Positions 8,580 to 16,237 of a DNA stretch of 64,000 nucleotides are shown here, piece by piece. Every line of letters begins with the position of its first letter. The first letter of the stretch is position 1. The stretch covers positions 1,691,332 through 1,755,331 of the forward strand of contig NZ_LT732535.1 of NCBI RefSeq assembly GCF_900156915.1, read 5' to 3'. The notes under the pieces were generated by a model. The model was not told where the DNA came from. It worked only from the letters and a program-made list of their open reading frames with translations, and searched no databases. Made by a program: the position numbers and the translations under genes. Source of the DNA: Sediminibacillus massiliensis (GTDB lineage: Bacteria; Bacillota; Bacilli; Bacillales; Amphibacillaceae).

Positions 8580-9038
8580 CTACTCAATAGTATCCAACAA
8601 TTCAATTTCCAGCTTGTTAACGTCACTCCAGCTGTGATGTATTTCTATATGCCATTTATATAGCGCCCTGTCATGTTGGTTAGCTTCCATCCATCGATGC
8701 AATTGCGAATAGGTGTCCATTATCTGATGATTTGGCCCGTGGTGCATCCCCGTTACATAACTTTGTGCCGGGATAGTCAAAGTAATCATATCTTCTGGAA
8801 TATCAAGATACTCTTCCACTTGGACGCCAATCCAATACCCGTCTTCATCGTCAGAATAATCAGCAACCTTAAATGCACCTATTAGTACAGAGGGATTAAC
8901 CAAGTGTTTCATATCACCCATCCTTTCTTTTAAACGAATGGATGCTTTCTTGATTTCGTGTAAATATTGATCTCCAGGACATAAAACACGAAAAACCGCT
9001 AACTTCAACTCGCTAAGTTTCTTTACTTTGCCGCTCAA
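8580..9038 (-). CDS. GyrI-like effector-binding domain protein
   Basis: The 152-residue protein resembles a stand-alone effector-binding (GyrI-like, AraC_E_bind) domain. It has the alternating strand pattern YWIGVQVEEYLDIPEDM, then IPAQSYVTGMHHGPNHQI, and ends with the typical acidic IEIHHSWSD and LEIELLDTIE. Such domains bind small hydrophobic or cationic molecules and can sequester toxins or drugs. It starts with TTG at 9038, with GGGAGGT about seven bases upstream. It has no DNA-binding domain, so a regulator role by itself is unlikely. Confidence 0.8.
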   Translation of the reverse strand: MSGKVKKLSELKLAVFRVLCPGDQYLHEIKKASIRLKERMGDMKHLVNPSVLIGAFKVADYSDDEDGYWIGVQVEEYLDIPEDMITLTIPAQSYVTGMHHGPNHQIMDTYSQLHRWMEANQHDRALYKWHIEIHHSWSDVNKLEIELLDTIE

Positions 9039-9103
9039 TATCTTTACCTCCCGTAAGAATCTCTGCTTTTCCTAAGCCTAATTCCATGATTACTATCCCT
9101 TCA

Positions 9104-9283
9104 TCATTCCTTGTTCTTGGTTGTGTTTTTAGTAACAATAAACGAAATAATAAAAAATCCGATTGTCCCGCCAACAACCCAGGCTATCCATTGTCCCCAC
9201 ATGAAGTCCCCGCCCATAAAGCCTTTCCATAGGAAGACAATGGTAAAACCGATCAAAAGCCCTACTAACAAGGTCCATCTCAC
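9104..9283 (-). CDS. Small two-span membrane protein
   Basis: A 59-residue ORF starts at GTG 9283 (VRWTLLVGLLIGF) and ends with the basic tail TKNTTKNKE. Two hydrophobic helices (about 4-18 and 31-50) are joined by KGFMGGDFMWGQW. A GGTGG-type ribosome site sits about five bases upstream. Its organisation resembles the 59-residue protein at 10849-11028 (helix, W plus acidic loop with QWG/WGQW, helix, basic end), so the two may be distant paralogs. Function unknown. Confidence 0.65.
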   Translation of the reverse strand: MRWTLLVGLLIGFTIVFLWKGFMGGDFMWGQWIAWVVGGTIGFFIISFIVTKNTTKNKE

Positions 9284-9333
9284 TATACCACCATCCTGAA
9301 AATATTAATTAACTATACCTTTTCCGACATCAT

Positions 9334-9882
9334 CTATTCATCTGTTAATGATTTTGAAAATATAATAGGCGCATGGATGCAATCTTCCTCTTCTCCTGCC
9401 ATTTCAATCAAAGCAATCTCTTTTATTATCCCGTTTATCGTTTCTTGTCTGTGTATGCAATGTTGAAATGCCTCGGTCAATTTCCCTGTTGATAATTTAT
9501 TGGCAAGCGTGCAATGAGGAATCCAACTATCTGGCAAGTAATAAGGATTAGCGCTTTTGTTGAACTTATTGAAGTATTCATGATGGTCGGCATGAAAAGC
9601 CAACAATTCAGTGGTTACTGTGGGAGTTAAAAACAATGTTCGATAATTCAGGAAAGTGCCTAGTGTATTGAATGTGATTTTGATTGGAGGTTTGGTATCA
9701 TAATATCTGTCCATTAACATGATGTATTCTTCGGTTTCCAGATCATTATAACTTCCTAACGTGATGTGGGGTCTTCCATCCTTAATTTCTTGGGATGAAT
9801 GTGTAATGACACTCAATTCGTCCCAAATCTTTTTCACTGTATGCTCTGTTTTTTCATCAAATAAACCAACAACCCAATACAT
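9334..9882 (-). CDS. 2H phosphoesterase (2'-5' RNA ligase-like)
   Basis: The 182-residue protein carries both HxTx motifs of the 2H superfamily: HITLG at about residues 39-43 and HCTLA near 123. The two histidines are the expected general acid and base for hydrolysing cyclic phosphates or 2'-5' linkages. It starts at ATG 9882 with AAGGGG upstream. Bacterial relatives act on RNA 2',3'-cyclic ends or nucleotide phosphodiesters, but the substrate is seldom known. It is a single gene, next to a large repeat. Confidence 0.88.
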   Translation of the reverse strand: MYWVVGLFDEKTEHTVKKIWDELSVITHSSQEIKDGRPHITLGSYNDLETEEYIMLMDRYYDTKPPIKITFNTLGTFLNYRTLFLTPTVTTELLAFHADHHEYFNKFNKSANPYYLPDSWIPHCTLANKLSTGKLTEAFQHCIHRQETINGIIKEIALIEMAGEEEDCIHAPIIFSKSLTDE

Positions 9883-9971
9883 GTAAAATCCCCTTCGTTT
9901 TTTATTCCTTCACACATTGCTACAAATTGTCAAACCAACCTATAATTTTTTTCTATTAGCGCAAAAACCAT

Positions 9972-10701
9972 AAACTGCGAACTAACTTTCTTTAGCAAGT
10001 CTTCCTCCCATCCTTTTCGGATTGAGTGGTAGTCTAGCGCTGCGGAAAAATACTCCCTTTCCGGGGGCAGCACCTCAGCCTCCTCGTGAGCAAAATGCAC
10101 TCACTGCGGGGTCTTCGGAAGCTGCTCTTCCCCCAGGAGTGTCGCATTTTTCCTTCGCTTTCAATAGATTTCTGATTAAGCGATAAGTGTTCCTTAAATA
10201 TGTCTAATATCTAGTAGTCCCCTGGTTAAGGCGGTCCACATGGAAAGAAGTGTTTTCTGCCTCCGCTGTTTGTCAGTTTCTGCATTTTGGGAAGAAAAAT
10301 CTCTATAACTTCTCAACTGTTATTTCCTCTACTATTACAGAATGCCCTTACAAGCTGCGGTAAAATGCGAGACTCCTTGAAAATAAAGCTTGATTTTCTG
10401 CGTGCGGTTTAAATTCAAGGAGGTCTTTTCAAAGTGCTGCGGGAAAGGAACAGTCTGAAGACCCCGCAGTGATGCGCCTGCGTCTTCTAGTATCGCTTCG
10501 AAGTAAGCTTCCTCGACGCATGGTTTTCGGTGGGACGAGGAATCGCAGTCCCAAGGGAGCAAAGGAGCCTACTCATGTAGTACCCTGGCTGAAGCGTTCC
10601 CCACGAAAAGCGAGTATTTTTTCGTAGCGCTGGGTTAGCACTCAACCTGTAAAGGATTAGAGAAAGTCTCTCCAAGGTGAATTGTCACTATGTCGCAGTT
10701 T
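9972..10701. repeat. Structured intergenic repeat, copies 3 and 4 in opposite orientation
   Basis: The block is bounded by AAACTGCGA (9972) and TATGTCGCAGTTT (to about 10701). The left unit (to about 10195) is the reverse complement of the right end of copy 1, with GCTGCGGAAAAATAC at about 10040. The right unit (from about 10350) runs in the opposite sense, has the long insert, and carries an extra hairpin TGGGAC/GTCCCA at 10531-10553 of the kind found twice at 41352-41409. No gene is supported; frames at 10335-10562 and 10487-10675 follow the repeat. Confidence 0.85.
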
Positions 10702-10727
10702 CTCTCTACTGTAAAGGGACAAAGATA

Positions 10728-10840
10728 TTATCTCTTTTTGTCTTCTATAGATTTATAATAAACATCCGAAGCAGCCAATAAACCAACAACAGACAACACA
10801 ATGAATATTGATAACCAGGTTGCAACTTTCTATCGTTCAT
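10728..10840 (-). pseudogene. Small membrane protein broken by a frameshift (probable)
   Basis: An ATG at 10840 opens MNDRK and then runs into a Cys-rich frame. The plus-one frame from the same point reads VATWLSIFIVLSVVGLLA followed by SDVYYKSIEDKKR and a stop at 10730. That is a normal membrane helix with a charged tail but has no start codon of its own. A one-base change within the AGAAAG run would join them. It lies eight bases after the small membrane gene at 10849-11028 and could once have been its operon partner. Confidence 0.4.
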
Positions 10841-10848
10841 ATCTCTTA

Positions 10849-11028
10849 CTATTTTTTCGAAAACTTCCTCAGACCGGAACCTATGAATGAACCGATCAAT
10901 CCGGCTATTGTCAAAGTGACCATATGGCCCCATTGGAATTCTTCACCTTGCCAAATACTTATGGAAATAAGAACGATAAACACACCAATTACATAAGGAA
11001 TCCACGTTTTGATGACTTGCTTGAGCAA
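10849..11028 (-). CDS. Small two-span membrane protein
   Basis: This ORF of 59 residues begins at TTG 11028, with AAAGGAGG seven bases upstream, a near-perfect ribosome site. It has two hydrophobic helices (VIGVFIVLISISIW and VTLTIAGLIGSFIG) linked by QGEEFQWGH, and a basic end RKFSKK. The strong ribosome site and coherent topology make it a real gene although short. It may be related to the protein at 9104-9283. Function unknown. Confidence 0.7.
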   Translation of the reverse strand: MLKQVIKTWIPYVIGVFIVLISISIWQGEEFQWGHMVTLTIAGLIGSFIGSGLRKFSKK

Positions 11029-11211
11029 TTTGATTCCTCCTTTAGTCGTTCCGCACCATTTCTATGAACCTTTCTGTCCTGCTATGGAGATAATCTAATG
11101 TATTCCAATTTATTTTTATACTTTTTATACGTCTACTAAGCTTGTTTCGTTTCAATAGAATCAATTTTTGCCTGGGAAGTATTCTAAGCTTAAACGCTAC
11201 ACGATACTTGT

Positions 11212-11799
11212 CTACCCTTGGATGATCATGTCGGCGTGTTGTATAGGATTAATCGATTGCAAATAATGATCTTCCGCTTTCCAGTATCGATTTATAAACT
11301 TTTGCATATTCTTCCTGGTAGCTGCCGTTTCCCTGTTAAACCGCTTATCTCTCGGACAATCTATGTACACTAAATAATCATAAAAACCCTTCCATTCTCT
11401 CCTCTGCAGAAATACGCCTTCTATAATAATGTAACAAGACTCCGGTATTTTTACTGATTGGCAGATTAATGTGTCAAGGTCAGCGTGGTATGCAGGTAAG
11501 TGTAGGTCGTCTTCGGACTTCAGTTTTTCAAACAATTGCATTCTTAATGTTTCGACATCCCATTGCAAATAGTAATATTCATACCATTCATCATATTCCG
11601 TATAGTATCGGTTTTTCTTTTCTACAATATAATCGTCTAGATGAAAAGTGATAACCGGAACCTTATAGAGACACTGTTCCAACTGGGTTACAAAAGAAGT
11701 TTTCCCTGATCGACTTAAACCGTCAACACCAATTATGTAACGTTGATTATTTTTCAAGATGGGTAATTCTTTTAATAATCGATATGCTTTTCTGTCCAT
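11212..11799 (-). CDS. Uridine kinase-like P-loop NTPase
   Basis: The 195-residue protein has Walker A GVDGLSRSGKTS near the N terminus, FHLDDY as the lid or second acidic motif typical of uridine kinase and phosphoribulokinase folds, and IIIEGVFLQR as the strand before the second binding segment. It should phosphorylate a small hydroxyl compound, possibly a nucleoside, with ATP. The start at 11799 (MDRKAYRLL) has GAGG seven bases upstream; upstream ATG and TTG codons (to 11838) lack one. It is last in a run of minus-strand modifying enzymes (12977-13834, 12420-12965, 11861-12415). Confidence 0.85.
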   Translation of the reverse strand: MDRKAYRLLKELPILKNNQRYIIGVDGLSRSGKTSFVTQLEQCLYKVPVITFHLDDYIVEKKNRYYTEYDEWYEYYYLQWDVETLRMQLFEKLKSEDDLHLPAYHADLDTLICQSVKIPESCYIIIEGVFLQRREWKGFYDYLVYIDCPRDKRFNRETAATRKNMQKFINRYWKAEDHYLQSINPIQHADMIIQG

Positions 11800-11860
11800 T
11801 TTAAAGCCTCGTCCCATTTGTAATTCTTGATCTTCCAACTATATAGCTGTTATCCTTCTC

Positions 11861-12415
11861 TCAAACCGTTTTAATGGCATCCAATATTAAAGAAGGAGCA
11901 ACCAGCTCCTTGCCTTGGTTCCTTGGATCAAATTGTTTCGAACGGAAAATCACTCCATCCTCTGCTTTCCAATCGTTTTGATAAAAGTTCCCTTGTTCAT
12001 CACAGTATTCAAGTAACTTGACCTCAAACCCAGCTATTTGAAACAATTCTGTCAAGGATTTATAGTTATAGACAATTTTATGGCTTGCCGCCGGATGACT
12101 TAAAGGCCCTGGCCCGCCTACCTTGACAATGTGCTGATATTCTTCGTTTTGAAAATAACCATCCGGGACAGCGCATCTCAGATATCCACCAGGTTTTAAA
12201 TAGTCAAAACAAATCCTGGCTGCCATCCTCCCTTCTTCATATGAAAGATGTTCCCATACATGTTCTGCAAGAATAGCAGTAATAGACTGACAGTCGAACC
12301 TCCTATTCCAAGTATCTTCATCTATTAGATTGATTTCTTCTTCCTGCGTGTGAATCCAGCCTGGATTATTGTTGTATTCGCCTGCTCCAATGACAATCCT
12401 GATTTCCTTATCCAA
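11861..12415 (-). CDS. SAM-dependent methyltransferase-like protein
   Basis: The protein has 184 residues from TTG 12415. It has the short methyltransferase layout seen in predicted sugar or envelope methyltransferases: RIVIGAGEYNNNPGW at the N terminus, where a cofactor glycine motif would lie, AEHVWEHLSYEEGR, then LKPGGYLRCAVPDG. The HVWEHL and KPGG pieces are typical of the family. The start is uncertain. An ATG at 12442 also exists but lies inside the preceding GNAT gene, and homologous N termini usually begin close to the glycine motif. It nearly abuts the GNAT gene (12420-12965), so the two are probably co-transcribed. Target unknown. Confidence 0.8.
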   Translation of the reverse strand: MDKEIRIVIGAGEYNNNPGWIHTQEEEINLIDEDTWNRRFDCQSITAILAEHVWEHLSYEEGRMAARICFDYLKPGGYLRCAVPDGYFQNEEYQHIVKVGGPGPLSHPAASHKIVYNYKSLTELFQIAGFEVKLLEYCDEQGNFYQNDWKAEDGVIFRSKQFDPRNQGKELVAPSLILDAIKTV

Positions 12416-12419
12416 TGCC

Positions 12420-12965
12420 CTAACATCCTTTCTGCAGTTCATTTTCCAGAACGCTGTATAAGTAAGAATCACGCCAGCCATCTTTTATAAGCAGATGCTG
12501 CTGCATTCTCCCTTCTCTAGACATTCCGATTTTTTCCAACACCCTTGATGAGCCGGTGTTTCTTGGATCACAAGTGGCATAAATCCGATGTAACCCCCTT
12601 TTTCCAAAGCCGTATTCGATTAAAAGACTGCCTGCTTCCGTTGCAATTCCTTTTCCCCAGTAATCGGGATGGACAATATAGGCAATTTCACCGGATTTAT
12701 TTGAAATATCCCGGATATTCAATTCGACAACCCCAATCATCTTCCCATCCTCTTTGTGAATAATCGCAAATACAAACCTTGTACGTGGATTATTTTCCGC
12801 GTCTTTGATTGCTTGTTCTACAAACAATTTGGAGTCTTCTTCTGTATTCGGTCCCCATGGTTGGAACCGGGATACTTTTGCTTGTGAAGCATAACTGTGC
12901 ACACTTCTCCAATCATCGATTTTTATCTCTCTTAAAACCAACTGTTCACTAGATAAAGAAATCAA
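12420..12965 (-). CDS. GNAT acetyltransferase, RimJ/RimL type
   Basis: The 181-residue GNAT enzyme begins ISLSSEQLVLREIKIDDW, as RimJ/RimL proteins do. The acetyl-CoA loop is at IVHPDYWGKGIATEAG (about residues 97-112), followed by RIYATCDPRNTGSSRVLEKIGM, the conserved N-x-xS-VLEK-GM end. It transfers acetyl from acetyl-CoA to an amino group of a protein or small molecule. Its gene follows the nucleotidyltransferase by 11 bases and precedes the methyltransferase, giving a short operon of modifying enzymes. Confidence 0.92.
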   Translation of the reverse strand: MISLSSEQLVLREIKIDDWRSVHSYASQAKVSRFQPWGPNTEEDSKLFVEQAIKDAENNPRTRFVFAIIHKEDGKMIGVVELNIRDISNKSGEIAYIVHPDYWGKGIATEAGSLLIEYGFGKRGLHRIYATCDPRNTGSSRVLEKIGMSREGRMQQHLLIKDGWRDSYLYSVLENELQKGC

Positions 12966-12976
12966 TTTTTTTGGGA

Positions 12977-13834
12977 TTAGTGCCCCTCCTCTCGAACTGC
13001 CATATAATTCTCCGGCCTTAAACTTTCCGATTTCTCGATAGCATTTGAAAGGTCTATATCAGTCCACTCATTTTGTACAAGCAGATAAACCTCCCGTATA
13101 ATCTCTTCCATTTGTTTCAAACTATCTTCTGGATGCCCTAATAAAACAGAGGTAAGACGAGTTGATGCGTTTTCCGGCGCAAGTTCCATCTCCTTTAAAG
13201 TATATTTCTGCCACTTGAATGAAGGGTGATGAACATATGTCCTGTTTAACCCGAATAGAATTTTCATCAGCTTCGTCTGGACAGAAACAACCACCTCATA
13301 AAGCATCAACCAATCTTTACGTGCAAGCAGTGCAGCTCGATTACTCCATTTGCTGCCCAAATCCAGGTTATGAATGATCATATTCTTCCCTAATTCAACT
13401 GGGTAGACAGCGGTTTTTTGCTTCAAACGATTAATGGCTTCCGGGCCTTCTAAGACAATTCCATCATGTACAGCAGCCACCAGACATTGCTTTTCCAGAT
13501 CGATGTCATTTTGCAGTGTTACTTCATCAATAATTTCACTGACAGTGTCCGTTAAAAAATTGCTTATTTCTAATTTTGTCCCCTGTGTTATGTAAGTCTC
13601 AGACCATTCCTGATCCTCGTATGGATAAAATTCGAGTATAGTACCATTGCTAAGCTGAATCGGTGCCTTTCTATCGTCGTCATCCGGACATTCTTTCCAA
13701 AAAATAAATAATTCTATATCAGAGTATTTGTCCTGCCATCCCCGGGAAACAGATCCTCCCAGAAGGACACCTTCCACCTTGGCATTTTGCATATAAATAG
13801 CAGATATCTTTGATGCAAGTGATCTTAAATCCAC
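12977..13834 (-). CDS. Nucleotidyltransferase domain protein
   Basis: This is a 285-residue protein with an N-terminal Pol-beta-type nucleotidyltransferase motif GGSVSRGWQDKYSDIELF (about residues 27-44). The GGS helix and the D-x-E metal ligands are present. The helical C-terminal half resembles those of aminoglycoside adenylyltransferases and related enzymes. It starts at GTG 13834 with GGGGAG six or so bases upstream. It could adenylylate a small molecule or protein; no resistance role can be claimed. First gene of the run 11212-13834. Confidence 0.88.
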   Translation of the reverse strand: MDLRSLASKISAIYMQNAKVEGVLLGGSVSRGWQDKYSDIELFIFWKECPDDDDRKAPIQLSNGTILEFYPYEDQEWSETYITQGTKLEISNFLTDTVSEIIDEVTLQNDIDLEKQCLVAAVHDGIVLEGPEAINRLKQKTAVYPVELGKNMIIHNLDLGSKWSNRAALLARKDWLMLYEVVVSVQTKLMKILFGLNRTYVHHPSFKWQKYTLKEMELAPENASTRLTSVLLGHPEDSLKQMEEIIREVYLLVQNEWTDIDLSNAIEKSESLRPENYMAVREEGH

Positions 13835-13865
13835 AAAATCTCCCCATCCCTTGTTGAATAAACTG

Positions 13866-14116
13866 TTAGAGGAGCCATAACCCCCCTGTTAGAAAAACAA
13901 AACCCACTCCAAGAGTGACTCCCTTGATCACATTCACCCCTTGATCACATTCACTGGAAACCGTTTTAACAGTTTAAATAGGAATTCAAACTCAAGATAC
14001 CCGCTTATTCCTAATGGCTGATCATGGTAATATTCCCGATTTTCCATTTTAAATAATGCAGCATACAGTATGAGCAGTCCCCATAAGATAAACAGAATCC
14101 CGATGAATATGTTCAC
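13866..14116 (-). pseudogene. Small membrane protein truncated by a 17-bp tandem duplication
   Basis: The gene starts at GTG 14116 with GGGAGG seven bases upstream. It reads VNIFIGILFILWGLLILYAA, then a 40-residue amphipathic region, and stops early at 13934 after RFPVNVIKG. The stop results from an exact tandem copy of 17 bases (13921-13937 and 13938-13954). Removing one copy gives an open frame that continues VTLGVGFVFLTGGLWLL to a stop at 13866, restoring a second membrane helix and a protein of 77 residues. The current product would be 60 residues. Function unknown. Confidence 0.75.
13921..13954. repeat. Exact 17-bp tandem duplication
   Basis: CCCTTGATCACATTCAC occurs twice in direct contact, at 13921-13937 and 13938-13954. 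Since 17 is not a multiple of three, it shifts the reading frame of the minus-strand ORF at 13866-14116. The two copies are identical, so the event looks recent or reversible. Confidence 0.95.
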
Positions 14117-14297
14117 CTTGTAACCTCCCTTTTGGTTCTTCCCTTCGGATTTGTCACCTAAATTTTAACATAATTTCATTAAGATTTTCTTAAAATTCAG
14201 AACCTTTTATTTAAGGGTCTCTTCTGATAGGAAAAACCATCCCTTATCGGGACATTCAATGATATAGTAGTAACAAAGCTGTCCACTGGAGGATTAG

Positions 14298-15470
14298 ATG
14301 TACCCTAATAATTTTTGGTTCTTCTTTGCAATAATAATAGGAATTTGGGGATTCGCCCTGGCTGATCAATCGCAAGGGCTATCCAATGTCCCCCCTGCCG
14401 GCTGGTTTAGCAGTGCTTTGTTTTTCGCATTGTATTTCATGCTTCCATTGTTCCGGAAACGGCCGATTTTACAAGCAACTCTTATAAGCTGCTTAAGTTT
14501 GTTGGTGATGGTCTTGTTCTGGCCTTTACATAGAGAAGAACCAAATCATTTTATATTATTGCTGTTTGGTTATCTGGCTGGAGAAGCAGCTTACCGGCTT
14601 CATGCTAAGCAGGCGATAATTACTGGAATAGTGATTGCCATCAGCATTATTCTGCCCGGCATTTCAGAAAGCGGGGAATATTTTTCTGCTCCGTTTCTTA
14701 TCTTCTACCTTGCCCTGCTTTGCTTGGCGCTCCAGATATTTCACAGGCTTTTTCATGATGCCTCCGAAACAGAAGCCCGTTATGATGCCTTGCTTCATGA
14801 ATATCGCGGGGTAAAACGGATGTCTATTTCAAATGAAAAAATGGCCAGACAGCAGGAAAGGACACAGGTCGGAAGGGAAATCCATGATAGCGTCGGCCAT
14901 AAACTTACCAATTTGCTAATGCAGCTTGAGGTTGCCAGACTCAAATCGGACGGGGCTGCCTTACAACGGATCAATTTGTTGAAAGAACTGGCCCAGGAAA
15001 GTCTGGAAGAAACGCGCAGAGCTGTCAAAGCGCTGAATCAGGATGAAATAGGAGGAATAGCCGCCATCATTAGCTTGATACGAAAGCTTGAAGCGGAAAA
15101 TTTCATCAGAATTCATTTTGAGGTAAAAAATCGTGCCTTCTCAGCACAGCTTTCTCCCGATCAGACTGTTGCCGTTTATCGTGCTGTCCAGGAATCTCTG
15201 ACAAATGTAATGCGCCATGGTTACGCAAGAGAAACCTTTGTCTTGTTCGAATCACCCGGAGAAAGGATATTTCGATTTGAAGTGTCCAACCCGATTCCTT
15301 TGAAATACAGTTACAAAGAAGGGTATGGGTTGTCTGCTATGAGAGAACGGGTTCAACAGTCAGGAGGCAGACTGGATGTATTGGCGTATAACAAGATATT
15401 TATCGTACGGGGCACATTTCCACTGCAAGGAAAGGATGATGCAACAAATGGTTCGGATTCTGTTGGCTGA
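14298..15470 (+). CDS. lnrJ: Sensor histidine kinase, LnrJ (YfiJ)-like
   Basis: This 390-residue kinase of the NarL/LiaS class has six or seven N-terminal membrane helices (about 1-155) and a short linker. The HisKA_3 box GREIHDSVGHKLTNLLMQLE (His near 200) follows, then an HATPase domain with VQESLTNVMRHG and GYGLSAMRERV. It has almost no extracellular sensing domain, so it probably senses within the membrane. Its start has GGAGGATTAG upstream. The order kinase, regulator, ATPase, permease, permease is that of B. subtilis lnrJKLMN (yfiJKLMN), which detects and exports linearmycin-type polyenes and other amphiphilic antibiotics. Orthology is inferred from order, sizes and domains. Confidence 0.88.
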   Translation: MYPNNFWFFFAIIIGIWGFALADQSQGLSNVPPAGWFSSALFFALYFMLPLFRKRPILQATLISCLSLLVMVLFWPLHREEPNHFILLLFGYLAGEAAYRLHAKQAIITGIVIAISIILPGISESGEYFSAPFLIFYLALLCLALQIFHRLFHDASETEARYDALLHEYRGVKRMSISNEKMARQQERTQVGREIHDSVGHKLTNLLMQLEVARLKSDGAALQRINLLKELAQESLEETRRAVKALNQDEIGGIAAIISLIRKLEAENFIRIHFEVKNRAFSAQLSPDQTVAVYRAVQESLTNVMRHGYARETFVLFESPGERIFRFEVSNPIPLKYSYKEGYGLSAMRERVQQSGGRLDVLAYNKIFIVRGTFPLQGKDDATNGSDSVG

Positions 15471-16083
15471 AGATCAGGTCTTAGTAGCTCAAGGATTGAA
15501 GATGATGATAGAAACCGATGATGAATTAAGGGTGACCGGTGAAGCCAAACACGGTAAAGCAGCCATCGATTTGTGTGAAAAGCAGCATTTCGACATTGCC
15601 GTCCTTGATATCCGCATGCCTGAAATGGACGGCCTGCAAACGGCCAGGGTTATACGCAGGCGCTGGCCAGAAATGAAAGTTTTAATGCTGACCACATTCA
15701 ATGACGATGAATACGCTTTAGAAGCATTGCGGCTTGGAGCACATGGTTACATGCTCAAGGATGCGGATGCCGGGACACTAATCGATACGGTCAAAAAATG
15801 CCTGGTCGGAGGCCTTCAGCTTCAAGGAGAGGTGGCAGCCAAAGTAATGCCGAGACTTCTTCAAACCAAGAAAGCCGATTCAAAACCGAGGCATTCCTTA
15901 ACACCGAGGGAAATGGATATTTTGCAACAAATTGGTGAAGGCAGAAGCAACAAGGAGATTTCAGCGGAGCTTGCATTGTCGGTTGGGACCGTGAAAAACC
16001 ATATTTCACAACTGCTTGATAAATTGGGCCTTCGGGACAGGACACAGCTGGCCATCTATGCCATCCGCAACGATTATGTTTAG
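15439..16083 (+). CDS. lnrK: Response regulator, LnrK (YfiK)-like, NarL family
   Basis: The 214-residue protein has a receiver domain (LLAEDQVLVAQGLKMM; phospho-acceptor Asp in VLDIRMPEMDG; MLTTF; KDADAG) and a C-terminal LuxR-type helix-turn-helix (LTPREMDILQQIGEGRSNKE and LSVGTVKNHISQLLDKLGL). The ATG at 15439 has AAGGA seven bases upstream and lies inside the kinase gene, so the two overlap by 32 bases and are coupled. It should activate the ABC genes that follow. Candidate half-sites ATGACT lie directly after its stop codon. Confidence 0.9.
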   Translation: MQQMVRILLAEDQVLVAQGLKMMIETDDELRVTGEAKHGKAAIDLCEKQHFDIAVLDIRMPEMDGLQTARVIRRRWPEMKVLMLTTFNDDEYALEALRLGAHGYMLKDADAGTLIDTVKKCLVGGLQLQGEVAAKVMPRLLQTKKADSKPRHSLTPREMDILQQIGEGRSNKEISAELALSVGTVKNHISQLLDKLGLRDRTQLAIYAIRNDYV

Positions 16084-16087
16084 AAAA

Positions 16088-16124
16088 ATGACTCAAGTCA
16101 TGGTTATGACTAATTTTTATGACC
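16088..16124 (+). promoter_or_regulatory. Possible LnrK operator: repeated ATGACT half-sites
   Basis: ATGACT-CA-AGTCAT (16088-16101) is a perfect palindrome. AGTCAT-GGTT-ATGACT (16096-16111) is a second, overlapping one. A further ATGACC follows at 16119. NarL-type regulators bind such short inverted half-sites. The cluster sits between the regulator stop and a terminator, upstream of the ABC genes. Confidence 0.45.
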
Positions 16125-16156
16125 GGGGACAGTGTTTTGGCTGTCTCCTTTTTCTT
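16125..16156 (+). terminator. Terminator between lnrK and lnrL
   Basis: GGGGACAG and CTGTCTCC form a stem with an eight-base loop, followed by TTTTTCTT. It would separate the two-component genes from the ABC genes, leaving the latter to a separate promoter or to read-through. Confidence 0.8.
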
Positions 16157-16237
16157 ATACTTTAAAAGGGATTTAAAATTGAAATCATCTTGATTTTCAA
16201 GCGTGAAAAATAAAACTTGAAACAAGGGGGAGTCCAG

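Noticed and set aside
10335-10675. Overlapping minus-strand ORFs of 75 and 62 codons
   Set aside because: Both follow the repeat sequence; similar peptides (GLQTVPFP, YFQGVSHF) recur at 40758-40964, as expected for a non-coding repeat.
9972-10701. Insertion sequence flanked by inverted repeats
   Set aside because: No transposase or fragment of one is encoded in the block. It consists of two inverted copies of the non-coding repeat.
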